In this document: positions 1 through 11,034 of the stretch, in pieces
How the letters are laid out: the number at the start of each line of letters is the position of its first letter
Numbering within the stretch: position 1 is the first letter of the stretch
NCBI GenBank assembly: GCA_942159475.1
Contig: OW804097.1
Span: 113,522,582-113,586,581 of the forward strand
Direction: 5' to 3'
Source of the DNA: Sthenelais limicola
Lineage: Eukaryota; Annelida; Polychaeta; Phyllodocida; Sigalionidae
DNA length: 64,000 nt
Made by a program: the position numbers and the translations under genes
The notes under the pieces: generated by a model
Told to the model about the DNA's origin: nothing
The model's database searches: none
The model's input: the letters and a program-made list of their open reading frames with translations, nothing else

Positions 1-199
1 GATTTTCGGAAAATGTACAATCGGCAGCTCTACAAATCCAGGAAATGTTGCTAAATTAGGCTTAGAAATGATGGATACAGGGTATATATGAGTATATCTG
101 GTGACACATCCATTTGTAGTATATATTTTGCTATGTTAAACTCCATTTTGAAGCTCATTTCGGTCTTAAATATAGGTGAAGGCGAATTATACAATTCAT
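1..199 (+). repeat. MITE A, left-truncated by window edge
   Basis: Family A is defined as + when the GGCAGCT motif follows the first terminus and TTGGGTTATTTGAG precedes the last. This copy begins inside the left terminus and runs to a degraded right end (GCGAATTATACAATTC). Its interior is of the 'CTGCATTTTGAAGCTCAT' subfamily (type 2). Confidence 0.75.
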
Positions 200-364
200 G
201 CATAAATAGGTTAGTCTCCTACATAAATAGGTTAGTCTGACCTAATTCATATATATGCAAGTGACGTCAAGTAAACTGATCGCCTACAATAATAGTTCCA
301 TTAAGATCATCCAGGCTGTGCACAGACCCTACCCGTGGCCCAAACATAAATGCAGCCATGCCTA

Positions 365-975
365 AAGTATGGGAGGAGGGGGGAATCTCCTCATCTCCCT
401 GGTGATACAATCTAAACAGCCCTTCCCCGGGGTGCATGGGGGAGGGGGAGGTGGGGCAGGGTCAGGGTACTGGAAGGGAGAGGGAGGAGGGGGAGGATGG
501 AGAGTGAGAGGGGGGGATGGAGGGGCAGGGGTAGGAGGAGGAAGAAGGAGGGGGAGATGGAGGGGCAGGGGTAGGAGGAGGAAGAAGGAGGGGGAGATGG
601 AGGGGCAGGGGTAGGAGGAGGAAGAAGGAGGGGGAGATGGAGGGGCAGGGGTAGGAGGAGGAAGAAGGAGGGGGAGATGGAGGGGCAGGGGTAGGAGGAG
701 GAAGAAGGAGAGGGAGATGGAGGGGCAGGGGTAGGAGGAGGAAGAAGGAGAGGGAGATGGAGGGGCAGGGGTAGGAGCAGGAAGAAGGAGAAGGAGATGG
801 AGGGGCAGGGTAGCAGGACGAAGGGCAGGCAGGGGCAGGAGCAGGGAAAGGAGCAGGACGAAGGGGAGGGATAAGGCCAGGGGCAGGAATAGGAGGAAGA
901 AGAGGGGCAGGGAGATGGAGGGGCAGGGGTAGGAGGAGTAAGAAGAGGAAGAAGGGGAGGGAGGGGGAGCCAAGC
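365..975. repeat. Purine-rich 40-bp minisatellite
   Basis: The + strand is almost purely G and A. From about 512 to 800 a 40-bp unit (GGAGGGGCAGGGGTAGGAGG plus GAAGAAGGAGGGGGAGAT) repeats about seven times with single-base changes, then decays to 975. Proline/leucine-rich frames on the other strand are by-products of this composition. No gene is supported. Confidence 0.9.
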
Positions 976-1184
976 CACAAACAATCTCCGGCTAAAATAT
1001 GGCGAGGAGCTGAGGGCACCTTATCTTTATTACATCAATAATGATTGCTCCCTGGTGCACATTAGAGGCAAACTGACTGATCCCGTCCATGAACACATTT
1101 GTATGAAAGGTTGAGCTTGCACAACTTCCCACTGGTTTATTGTACAGGGTATGTAGCCGGTTTGGTATAACTCCTCCCTGTACA

Positions 1185-1401
1185 TGGGTCAGCCTTTCAG
1201 AAAATGTACAATTGCCAGCTGTATGCATTAAGTAAATTCTGCTAAATTAGTTTGGTCAACCTAACCAAACAGATTGCTGGAATCAGTGCAATGCCGAATA
1301 TACTCGAATTTACCTAGTATTGACCAAATTGCGGCCTAATTTAGCAGAATTAACTAAATGTGTACAGCTAACAAGTGTACATTTTCTGACGATATGACCC
1401 A
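1185..1401. repeat. Head-to-head inverted MITE A
   Basis: The first about 60 bases read as a + strand A terminus as far as CTGCTAAATTAG. The sequence then jumps into the A interior in the reverse orientation and ends with the reverse complement of the same terminus. Both ends are therefore the same end of A, separated by a short piece of interior, which makes a fold-back copy. Confidence 0.75.
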
Positions 1402-2394
1402 ATATGGGAAAATCATTAGAGTACAAAGATAGTGTAGATACATATTCAATAATCAATGAGTTAATAGTTACGGCTACGGTTAAGTTTTACTCATCATAGA
1501 TTGGATTTTCGACGGCTATGGCAGTTTATTTCTTTCTCATGTTTTGATGCCATTTAAGTATATTAGACCGTTTGGTGAAATCTATGTAAGTTTGGTTTGT
1601 CATGTGCTAGCATAGGAGTTCAAAATAGTTCAATTAGTCATTCACTCTTTTAGTTTTAAAGAGATAATTCATTTTCAGTTTCAAATCCTAGTCCATACAC
1701 ATAATACATTACTGTAAGGATAATACCTTGGTTGATTAATAATACAGAGGGTGAGACCGTACTCATGCAGAATAATACCTTAAGTCAATCAAGAAGTCCG
1801 TTCTAAAACGGGAATATAGTTTTATACAGTAGTAAAGTACAACAAATTGAAGTTAGGTCTTGTCAATGACAATTCCTAAAGATATAATATTATGTCTGCG
1901 ATTTTGTTTACCCCCCCCCCTGCCCCACGCACCCACACCCAAGGTTTGGAGTATGCATCCTTCCTATAGGCAGGCCCTATTCTCCGCAACCAGTTTCTAC
2001 GTACTAGGCCTACAAAATGACCGGGATTGAGCCCAATGATTTGTATTTAACAAGCGCCTTCGGCACTTGGAATATAGCAGGTTAGGTCTGCAATTCTCTT
2101 TATTCCCCAATCCTCATCACTTTCCCCTCCCCCTCTTTCTCTGGGTATATCATGAGAAAGAAATGGAACAATACCTTCATTAAATTGAATGTTCGACTTG
2201 CCAAATTTAACACTGGAAACCTATTTGAAAAAAGAAATAATGAGGATTTAAGATTATCCTTTTAAGAATTCTAGAATTAAGTATTTTAGGAGATAAATGA
2301 TAAAGGAGAGAGATAGATAAAGTAGGGAGGGGAGAGAGAGCACAGTTGAGGGGAGATGAGAAAGACAGATATAATAAGAGGATTTCATTGAAAA
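1402..2394. other. Unassigned AT-rich sequence
   Basis: No open frame of note and no repeat family recognised here. There is a 10-base C run near 1910. Nothing else is seen. Confidence 0.5.
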
Positions 2395-2625
2395 GTACTT
2401 GCACCCCGCCCCCCCCCCCCCACCACCACCACACACACACCTATACATCTATCAAGTTTCCTTCTCCTCCCCCTTTCGTTCCCCTCCCCGACTACCTCCT
2501 TTGCTCTCCCTCCCCTTTACCCCCCCCCCCCCCCCTTCCTTCACCTCTCCTCCTCCTGCTCGATCCCCTGCCTTCTCCTCCCATTCCTGTCCTCGTCCTC
2601 CTCCCCTCACTCTGCCCTCCACTCT
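2395..2625. repeat. C-rich low-complexity tract
   Basis: C runs, CACCAC and CT-rich stretches dominate, with an uninterrupted C run of more than 14 bases near 2520. The His/Pro-rich frames here come from composition. Confidence 0.85.
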
Positions 2626-2756
2626 AGGTCCAAACCCTCAGATCAGATATCAGCCTACTTCGCAAATCGGTCTCCTCACCTAAGACTGAGCGTTTTAATG
2701 GGAATATAATGACATTTTGCAGTCTTAATGGAATTATAAGGGCACTTTGCAGTTTG

Positions 2757-2812
2757 AGGCGAGAGGCTTTCCCTTTGTTTGAAGGGACTGTCCCATCTTT
2801 GGACCTAGACTG
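2757..2812 (+). repeat. Repeat T, copy 1 (56 bp)
   Basis: This segment, starting AGGCGAGAGGCTTTCCCTT and ending CCTAGACTG, recurs at 44617-44672 with five mismatches in 56 positions. It has no coding character. Purine-rich sequence follows it to about 2960. Confidence 0.7.
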
Positions 2813-2984
2813 CCTCCCCCAGGAGAAGGTGGTTGAGGTGGGGCAGGAGAAGGCAGAGAGATCGAGGAGAAGGGGGGGAGGGGTTTGTAACAGGTATGGT
2901 AGTGAGCTAGTAGGACGGGGAGGAGGAAGAGGGGAGGAAGAGAGAGAGACAGGGAGTCCAGAGTACGAAATTAACTTTTTTCTT

Positions 2985-3463
2985 TACCCGCCAACCTGGC
3001 GGGTGAAGTAAGAGATTTACCCACCCACATAGAAATTTACCCACCCGCCCGCAAATTACCCTAAATTAAAGAAGTTTAAATTATGAAATATCATCCTTTC
3101 TTTTGATAGAGCTTTTTCCCTATAGGCATTAAGGGGAGGGGAGGGGTGACTGTCTACCTGCGATTACATAAGCGCGGTGAGTAGCGTGGGCCGTCGCGGG
3201 TAGCGAGGCATGATCAGCGAGGCATGACATGACGTCATAGACCATTGAGGGGGTTTCCCAGGGCTAGTGGACATGGGTAAACAAAGGCAAATATGTTGGC
3301 GATGATGCGTTGACGGAAATGTACGAAAATGCACGCAAAAAACGGCTAGCTGAAATGCCTAAATAAGACAGGACCAGTTTAGATTGTAGAAAAAAAGAGG
3401 GTTGCACATATAACTATGGTGGGAATTGTACTACATAAAAAAACATGTTAATAAAATCTCGCA
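2985..3463. other. Unassigned, with small GC hairpin
   Basis: ACCCGCCAACCTGGCGGGT at the start forms a short hairpin and is followed by repeats of TTTACCCACCC. The rest is unassigned. A TGACGTCA octamer (CRE-like) lies near 3231. Confidence 0.45.
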
Positions 3464-3925
3464 CCGTTACGTGGGTCCCGCTAAATGGTGTGACGTCATG
3501 CGCGGGTGCAGTGGAGTGAGGAAAGATCAACAACCTGAGTTGGGGAGTCGGGCATGGCCGAGTGGTAAAGGAGGAGTAGGGGAGGAAACGGAGGAGGAGG
3601 AGAAGGAGTAGGGAGATGATATTTGGTTTCATTAAAGAATGAATGATATGAGTTCTGTCCAGATTGGAGAAATGTCCATCCCTGCACTGGTCAGGGGCCG
3701 TTACGTGGGTCCCGCTAAATGGTGTGACGTCATGCGCGGGTGCAGTGGAGTGAGGAAAGATCAACAACCTGAGTTGGGGAGTCGGGCATGGCCGAGTGGT
3801 AAAGGAGGAGTAGGGGAGGAAACGGAGGAGGAGGAGAAGGAGTAGGGAGATGGGTTTCATTAAAGAATGAATGATATGAGTTCTGTCCAGATTGGAGAAA
3901 TGTCCATCCCTGCACTGGTCAGGGG
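3464..3925 (+). repeat. Tandem duplication, two units of 234 and 228 bp
   Basis: Unit 1 (3464-3697) and unit 2 (3698-3925) are nearly identical. The clearest difference is that unit 2 lacks six bases of GATGATATTTGG. Each carries TGACGTCA, a TGGCCGAGTGGT stretch that resembles a Pol III A box, and a GGAGGA-rich tract. No B box follows, so I do not call a tRNA. The near identity suggests a recent duplication or assembly redundancy. Confidence 0.9.
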
Positions 3926-4675
3926 CTGTCAGAGTGCGTGCTAAGTCCCTTCCACGCACCAACCACTGACCAGCGCAGGCAAATCGGGAGCGGGGACCTG
4001 TCAGTATGAAGAGGACCATTCATTATTGTGTCCATGGGGGAGATGCAAACTTGCTCAAGAGTTTGGTGTGTCAATAGAGTCTGAGAGCAAGCCTATCTTT
4101 TTCTATAATAGAATTCAAGACCACCTGATGTAAGGGCTAAGGCAAATTAAGTAAGGACTTACTACATAAACTTAGCCCAAACATAATATTAGCCCTCCCC
4201 TCCTTATACATGATGATCAGCCCTCGCTTTTAGAGTGGTGTGCTCTCTCGCCACTCACGGAAACACGGTGACCCGATCGGCCAGGGTGCAGTTCGACGTG
4301 TACCCTGTTTCTGTTCCCTCTGGGAGCGCAGGGTTCACCGAGCCGTAACAAATCTCGCATGAGCTCGCATGCTGCGAGATTCCTCGAGTAGGCAAAACTC
4401 GACGAAAGGAAGATTTCATTGTATAGGCTAATATCTATTATATGATGTTTGTGTAGAGACTATTTATTCTCCAAATTCGTCCGAATTCTCCCCGTGTATC
4501 CTACTTTTGTGTTTTCCCTTGAAGAGTCGAGATGAAGGACAACTTGCTAATGAGTAAGTTACACTGAGGATTGTCATAGCTGTCAAACGTCTTCTCAAAC
4601 TAGAATATATTGTTTTAAGTAAGTGGAACTAATTGTGTTTGGAACTTTCCAGAGTGGTGGGGTTAATTGGTGTAG
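3926..4675. other. Unassigned, with GCATG hairpin
   Basis: ATCTCGCATGAGCTCGCATG runs into TGCGAGAT at about 4352-4380, an imperfect palindrome. The rest holds no recognised gene or repeat. Confidence 0.45.
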
Positions 4676-5140
4676 GTGGACGAGTGGGTGCAGGAAGAGA
4701 GAGAGGACGGAGAGGGGACGGGAGGGAGAGAGTGGGAGGGGAGGGAGAGAGAGATGGAGAGCGAGGAGAGAGGGGAGAGAAAGAGAGAAAGGAGAGAAAG
4801 GAGAGAAAGGAGAGATAGGAGAGAGAGGGGAGAGAGAACGAGGGAGAGAGAGGGGAGAGAGACGGAGAGAGAGGAGTCAGATAGGGTAGAGTGAGAGGAG
4901 AGAGAGAGAGGGAGAGAGGAGAGAGAAGAGAGAAGAGAGAGAGAGAGAGGAGGAGGGAGAAAGAGCCAGGGAGGAGGGTGAGAGAGAGAAGAATGATTGG
5001 GGAAAGAGACAGAGGAGGGGGAGAAGGGAGAAAGAGAGGTGCACGAGAGAGAGGGAGAGTGTTGATGCGGGAGAAAAAGAGTGAAAGAGCCAGAGGAGAA
5101 ATAGCCAGAGGAGGGGAGGGAGGATATCGGGAGAAAGAGA
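4676..5140. repeat. GA-rich microsatellite region
   Basis: Imperfect GAGA, GAGAGG and GGAGAAAG repeats give Arg/Glu-rich frames on + and Ser/Leu-rich frames on -. These are composition artefacts. Confidence 0.9.
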
Positions 5141-5488
5141 GTTCAATAGAATCATTGAATTATGAAACGGTTTTACGACAATGCACTTTTTCGTTTTGGC
5201 GCCAAATCTAAAATTTGATGTCGTCTGGTACACAATCCTATTAATTATCCACGCCCAGAAACCTCTCCGTCTGGTGCATTGAATTGGCCACCAGCTGGTC
5301 ATGTTTAATAACAGTCAATGAAAAGTACCATTTATATGGAATTTGTGGCGAAATAAACACGTTTTTTAAAAAATAGAAAAAGAAAAGACAATATTTCATC
5401 CGACTCCTTCCACTGTGATTAATTAACCTTTATGAAGGGCCCCCTCTAAATGTGTCCCTTGATTTAGCCGCAGCAGACCAAACAGTCA
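5141..5488. other. Unassigned AT-rich sequence
   Basis: No gene, repeat family or motif is recognised in this interval. Confidence 0.4.
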
Positions 5489-5633
5489 TGTGGGTAAAGA
5501 TACCAGAAAATGTACAATTCACTTTCGCCAATCTTCGAATTTACCTGGTATTGACAAAATTGCAGCGTAATTTAGCAGAATTTACTAAATGGGTACAGCT
5601 GCCAATTGTACATTTTCTAAAAATCTGACCCAT
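5489..5633 (-). repeat. MITE A, internally deleted (145 bp)
   Basis: Both termini are present, but about 100 interior bases are missing after CACTTTCGCCAATCTT. The interior that remains is of the GTCAATACTAGGTAAATTCGAG subfamily (type 1) in reverse orientation. Confidence 0.85.
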
Positions 5634-5782
5634 GTGTTTCTTGGGAAAGGAAATTGTTTAAGTAAGTTCAGGGTGAGCATCTGTACCTTTGAACGATGAA
5701 TCTCAAAATACGTTTGGGAATAGGTTATATTTGTTTTTACAGTTGTTCGATCGATAAGGCATATATATATATATATGGGTGA

Positions 5783-5880
5783 TAAAGTCGGTCAAAAACA
5801 TTTTCGACATTTTGTTCCATTCTTTTCCCAAAACATCTAAAAGTTATGGACCAAAGTTTTGGAGTTCAGTTGATTTCATA
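5783..5880 (+). repeat. Repeat K fragment
   Basis: TTGTTCCATTCTTTTCC and the following AAAGTTATGGACCAAA match other K copies near 35480 and 50270. Flanking sequence to 6248 is AT-rich and unassigned. Confidence 0.5.
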
Positions 5881-6248
5881 AAAATCAAATAAACAAAATT
5901 AAGTGAAGAAGAGTCCGTTGTACCTATAAATAATCTTACATAAAAGGTCACGCAATTATACATTATTAACTATACACAACTAAATTATTGATTGTATTGA
6001 TTTAAAGAATTTCTCACAAAATAAAATGCATTGATCTGAACTGAAAAATGATAAAAACTAGCTATAGCTTGGGTTCCTAAATGTGAATTTTCTGAAAATT
6101 TCACCCGCATTAAGTTTCCCTCCCCCGTGAAGGAAATTAATGGGAAGCTCATCAGAAGTAACAGGATAGTGTGGTCTTATTTTGTTTCAAAACCATCGCT
6201 GATAACAGGACTGAAGTTTTGAAAACAAAACGGACACAATAAGGGATT

Positions 6249-6883
6249 TGTGATGTAAGGAAGTTAAAAATGAGTCCCGAATTTGATATTTTCAAAATAT
6301 TTTATTTACAAGATCTTATTGAACGAATGTTCTTATGTTTGGCTTATCTATTGCTCCACATCGTATGAATAAGGGTCAGATTTTCAGAAATTGTACAATT
6401 GGCAGCTCTACACAATAAGGAACTTCTGCTGAATTAGGCTAATAAATGATGACTAGCGGGTATATCTGAGTATATTTGGTATCGCATTGATTTAAAGTAT
6501 CATAAAAGTATAAGTTATTTTAAACTGCATTTTAAAGCTCATTTTTGTCTTAAATGTGGGTTATTTGAGAGGATTGGTGAAGGCGAATTGTTTATTTTCT
6601 GAAAATCTGACCCATACATGTACCAAATAATGTAAAATTCCAAGACTGTTTATTCAATATATCCATACATTTCTAAAGTCATCATGTAGAGTATATGCAG
6701 ATACTTTACTAGTAATTGTCCACCCAGAAATAATGCAAACTTTTTCAAAATAAATATATTAAACTTAAGATATAGAAACACGTATTGCATGGATGTCCCA
6801 ATGTGTACCATTATTAGAATTGGTTTGATATAATTATTTGATGATATCTCAAAATCCATTTTTTTTCAACTTGTGACACATTT
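6249..6883 (-). repeat. Element C interrupted by a MITE A
   Basis: Family C is called + when its GATTTTGAGATATCATC segment comes first. This copy is split into 6249-6370 and 6616-6883 by the A element at 6372. The intact C sequence CGTATGAATACATGTACC, seen at 34521, is recovered when A is removed. The right terminus ends in CTTGTGACACATTTA. Confidence 0.85.
6372..6614 (+). repeat. MITE A nested in element C, with TA duplication
   Basis: Flanks read GAATA on the left and TACATG on the right, while the unoccupied C consensus reads GAATACATG. The duplicated bases are therefore TA. This single locus defines the A boundaries and shows TA target preference, as in Tc1/mariner-like and some other DNA transposons. 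Confidence 0.9.
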
Positions 6884-8184
6884 ATTTAATCCGGTTAGTT
6901 AGCCTCAGTGAACTGACATTACGTATAATTTATTATACATACAACAGAAGGATCCGATCCTAAAAAAATCTAAAATTGTGACCCGCCGAGGGGAAAGGAG
7001 GCTCCGCGAGGAAGTTATAGTTCCTGGTATTCCCGCTAGGAGTCACATCATATTCATGACATCACTGTCAGAAATTTTTATATTAGTAATTCTGAGAGGG
7101 AGGTAACTTTGAAAGTCTGTAACTTCACTAATTTTTGGAGTATCAACAAAATTCTTTCATTTTTATGATGCTCATTTCCCCTTCTGTACATCCCTGTACA
7201 TCCATATTTTTAATATTTATTTGTTGTACATGTGATAAGTCACAGGAAAATGAGTCACTCCTCCAACCTATTTGAGGTCATCTACTGAAAACTGACATAA
7301 CATTACAAAAAAAAACATATCTTGGCAAATTCTGGGAATTTTCAATTATTTTTTTCGGTTATTGACTCAGGAGGACATGCAGATTCAGAATCTATAATAA
7401 ACCCAAATTCGAAAATTTGGCCCTGGAGTCCCCTTTCTGCTTGGCTGGTCACAATTGTATGCCATAAAAATCAATTCAATTCAATTCAAGAATTCTTTTA
7501 CAGTATCTGGTCTTATTACAATGAGGTGGTTCAACTTTCTACATAGACAATTGCCTATGTAGTTCTTCCGTTGAGTGCCTAAACGAAAACGTAAAGATAT
7601 GATAAAGCAAGTAAGAAATCCTTCCAGAAGCCTTCGCCAAAAGGTATAACGTAATGTAATAATTTAATTCAATGAAATGTAGAAAGATGGTCCCTAACTT
7701 CGTCGGTTAACCTATAGGTGTCTTAGAACGAGTTGTATCCAATATCTAGGTCCTTTTCTCCAAATTACAGATAACAACTTGTTTATCATAGAATCTTTCA
7801 TAGCAGACGAAAAGCTGTGTTTCGCAGAGTTTCATTATTCTGATGAAACATTGAGAAAATCAACCATGATTCCAGACAAAATGAATTACAAAAGTGTGCC
7901 CGTAAAATTGACCTATTCATGACTTGGGATGTGTCAACTGATTCCAATCTTTCATTTTGAAAGGTAAAAAGGCTGAAGTTTCCATTACAAAGAACTGTCT
8001 GAGACGCATGCGTCGACTGAACAAAAAGAAGCCACTTCTCGCCAGCTCTCATCCAGAACGAGTTTTGCCGAGACAACAGCTGCGAGGTTTTAAATTACAA
8101 AATTCGTGTTTCATTAAAATGCAGAGTGCTTGCGGTGTGAGGTACTGTGCGGCTGCGCGGAATGGTCGTTTCTCATGATACAAT
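6884..8184. other. Unassigned, 1.3 kb
   Basis: AT-rich with a short GC-richer stretch near 6980-7040. A C-terminus-like ACAGGAAAATGAGTCAC lies near 7242-7258. Open frames of 73-92 codons around 7800-8180 overlap on both strands and show no recognisable domain. Confidence 0.4.
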
Positions 8185-8540
8185 CTGCCTTCTTTTGCCT
8201 TATTTTGCCTTCTTTCCTCTTCTTTCCGCTTCTTTCCCTTTCTTTCCCTTTCTTTCCCCTTCTTTCCTGTTCTTTCCTGTTTCTTCCCCTTCATTTAAGT
8301 TTATTCCTGTTCTTTTCTTTCCTATTCTTTCTTCTTTCCTGTTCTTTCCTATTCTTTCTTCTTTCCTGTTCTTTCCTGTTCTTTCCTCTGCTTTCCACTT
8401 CTTTAACGTATTAACTTCTTTACTCCCAGTATTCTTTCTTTCTCTTCCACGCGATCTCCCTCTCTTCCATTGTCGACTCTCCTCTCTCTTGTTTCCTTGC
8501 AGCTCTGTCTCCGCTTGTTTCCCTTTCTTCTTTTTTTGTT
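8185..8540. repeat. CT-rich tract (TTTCC repeats)
   Basis: Degenerate TTCTTTCCTG and TTCTTTCCC units make long Phe/Leu/Ser frames on + and Lys/Arg/Glu frames on -. No gene is supported. Confidence 0.9.
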
Positions 8541-8965
8541 CTTTGCTATAACTGAGAATGCAGGTAAAATATAATTATAAATGTTAGATTTAGTGACGAG
8601 GTGCTGGTGTAAGGGATACCCACAGCCCTGTAATGACTCTGTCAGGTGGTGGACACTTGTACTGTAGTTAGGAGACACATGTAAAGCTAGATGAACAGGA
8701 GCGTATCAGGTACATCTAGTTATCTAGGCTAAAAAAGATATAGGGGTGTTTCCCATCTATTGACATGGACGGTGAGCAAGTTCCACTAGTGGTAGCATTG
8801 CAACAGGTGGTACTGTTGTCAGAAAAAAGAATTCTTTCACATATAACTTAATAAGAATATCCTTTTCCAGAGATTTTAATTTCAACATAGTTTGAAGCGA
8901 TTATTATTTTATGAATGTTTTCTATATTTTAGGGGGATTGAAGCTCCAGATTTTAGTATGGGACT
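8541..8965. other. Unassigned AT-rich sequence
   Basis: No gene or repeat recognised. Confidence 0.4.
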
Positions 8966-9264
8966 CTATGGGACTTAATTGCCTGTCTCACTGCCACTGT
9001 CTATTAGTGTGCATGCTGGGATGGATTTAGTTCCACATACAAATCTGACATACTAGCAATATCTTTAATAAAAAATGACCAATATTTTCACCAATATCAG
9101 AGCTTGTGTAAATGATGTGTAAAAACCAAATGCATGATGGCAAATTTACATGAGATCACTGTCATATACCAAGCTGAATACAACATGTTTAATATACACC
9201 ATTAGTCCAATAATTCCATGCGAATTTAGGTTCTAAATGGCGGCTATGCAAATCCCTTATTGTA
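8966..9264 (+). repeat. MITE B, diverged copy
   Basis: Family B is called + when the TTGCATGTCTCA end comes first and ATGGCGGCTATGCAAATCCCC comes last (split here only for reference). This copy keeps TGGCGGCTATGCAAATCCC, CAAATGCATGATGG and CCATTAGTCCAATAATTCC, but its left end is degraded. Confidence 0.8.
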
Positions 9265-9614
9265 TAGGAATCCATAAGCACAATGGTGCGCTTGAAAGTA
9301 CACTATTCTTATGAGCGTTATTGGTATTGAAAGAAACAATCACAGACCCTACAGCAATCCGATCTTCTAAATTATACACGCAATGACAATGTGAGAAGGA
9401 TAATACAAACTAGAGCATCCCTGAAATTAGAATAGAGAGCTGATGATTAAAACAAGAGTCTCTGATTTGATATGAAAGGGACACATGACAAGAAATAAAT
9501 TGCCAGCAAGTAACTCTCTATGGAATTGAATTTCCATTTACTGGTGGTGTACATTTTATCCTGGCTAAAAGTGAAAAAGCTAGGACAGTAGTTAGGGCGG
9601 TCACTGTCCTGTAC
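9265..9614. other. Unassigned
   Basis: No gene or known repeat seen. Confidence 0.4.
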
Positions 9615-10363
9615 AATAGGGGAGTTGCATGTCGCATGTCTGGTACAGTGCATACTGGGATGAATTTTCATTGAATCTGACATGCAAATATTTGGCAGCA
9701 ATTTTATCAAAAACAAAATGTTGTCATTAATACTATTTATTCTATCAATGATCTATGTATTCCAAATGCATGATGGAAAAGATTGATGGTTGCCATACAT
9801 TATGCACATGGTATGATAATAATGCGTTACAGGAAAATGAGTCATAAGTAGCAAAAATGGATTTTGAGATATCATCATATTTGAAAAGAGGAGATCAAGC
9901 CGATTCCAATGATAGTAAATATTAAGGACATCTAAGAAGTATTTCTATATTTTATTTCGGATACTGTTATGCTTGAAAACAAGTTTGTAATATTTCTGGG
10001 TCGGCAATTACCAGTAAAGTAATTAAACATACTCATGCAGTTAGATGACCTTTGAAATGCAAGTAAATATTCAATCCAGTCTTGAAATTCGGGACATGTA
10101 TTCATGCTACTAACAGCAATTGACCCTCGAAGGATGAAACATTTCCAAGAACGAGATCTTGTCAATAAATCACTTTGAAGAATATCATGCTTGTGACTTG
10201 TGACTCATTTTCCTGAAACACATCACATATATACTATCATGGGTAATCTATTATATACATTGGAGGACTGATGTATTGGATTGTTTTCTCTAGCTGACAT
10301 AAAACTCCCTTAATTCCTTGTGAATCATGATTTAAGATGGAGGCTATGCAAATCCCCTATTTT
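9615..10363 (+). repeat. MITE B split by an element C
   Basis: The left part (AATAGGGGAGTTGCATGTCG, 9615-about 9821) and the right part (about 10228-10363, ending ATGCAAATCCCCTATT) match B. A full-length C fills the middle. B was therefore in place before C arrived. Confidence 0.85.
9822..10227 (+). repeat. Element C nested in MITE B
   Basis: Termini read GTTACAGGAAAATGAGTCAT and, inverted, GACTCATTTTCCTGAAACAC. The interior contains GATCAAGCCGATTCCAATGA and CTAGTAAAGTAATTAAA (here ACCAGTAAAG). About 405 bp, close to full length. No coding capacity, so it is non-autonomous. Confidence 0.85.
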
Positions 10364-10625
10364 GTTACGGTGATGCTCTAGAATATGAGCAATTATCCAG
10401 CATTGTGGACACATTAGTGTAGTTCTGTGTCTGTTAAAGAGAGGCAAGTGGCAAAAGTTGATCTGTAAGAAGAAATGAACCCACAGCAGATCCTGCTTGT
10501 CCAAATAATAATCAACCAATCCATCCCTCGATGAATATATTTGTCATCGGGAGTTCTCAGAGGCTATTGTGACGTCACACATGCACGCATCTGTGTGCGG
10601 ACACATCCTTATCACCGTCTATTTG
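10364..10625. other. Unassigned
   Basis: Contains a TGACGTCA octamer near 10570. Nothing else is recognised. Confidence 0.35.
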
Positions 10626-11034
10626 TGAGTGAGTGAGTGAGATTGGTTGCTTTACGCCCTTATCAACACATTGAAGGTTATATCAAGGGCGGAAGAGCTG
10701 AGAGGGAGTGAGTGAGTGAGATTGGTTGCTTTACGCCCTTATCAACACATTTAATATGGTTATAGCAAGGGCAGGAGAGCTGAGAGGGAGTGAGGGAGTG
10801 AGATTGGTTGCTTTACGCCCTTATCAACACATTTAATATGGTTATATCAAGGGCAGGAGAGCTGAGAGGGAGTGAGTGAGTGAGATTGGTTGCTTTACAT
10901 TCACATTTAATATGCTTATATCAAGGGTGGGAGAGCTGAGAGGGAGGCAGTTTATGATCATACCAAGGAAAAAGAGTTAGAGTAGAAGGGAGAGAGAGAG
11001 AGAGAGAAAAGAGACAGAAAGGCACTTCATGGTC
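10626..11034 (+). repeat. SINE-like E with four head modules
   Basis: Family E is called + when GTGAGTGAGATTGGTTGC comes first. The roughly 80-bp head (GTGAGTGAG, TTTACGCCCTTATCAACAC, ATATCAAGGGCGGGAGAGC) begins at about 10626, 10709, 10789 and 10872. One tail follows (GGCAGTTTATGATCATACC, then GA-rich, then GACAGAAAGGCACTT). The head resembles the GTGAGTGAG...TTTACGCC short repeats widespread in lophotrochozoans; that relationship is from memory. Confidence 0.85.

Noticed and set aside
362..1019. Three long Pro/Leu/Ser-rich frames on the minus strand
   Set aside because: They are overlapping translations of one purine/pyrimidine minisatellite in different frames, so they carry no coding evidence.
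3545..3575. tRNA-Ser/Leu-like GGCATGGCCGAGTGGTAAAG in both tandem units
   Set aside because: Resembles a D-arm/A-box only. No B box, anticodon arm or acceptor pairing follows.
3414..4019. 201-codon minus-strand frame
   Set aside because: Its internal protein repeat simply mirrors the 230-bp DNA tandem duplication, with no domain and no start context.
4623..5302. Arg/Glu/Gly-rich and Ser/Leu-rich frames
   Set aside because: Translations of a GA microsatellite on both strands.
8049..8551. Phe/Leu-rich 134-codon frame and Lys-rich antisense frame
   Set aside because: Arise from the TTTCC repeat.
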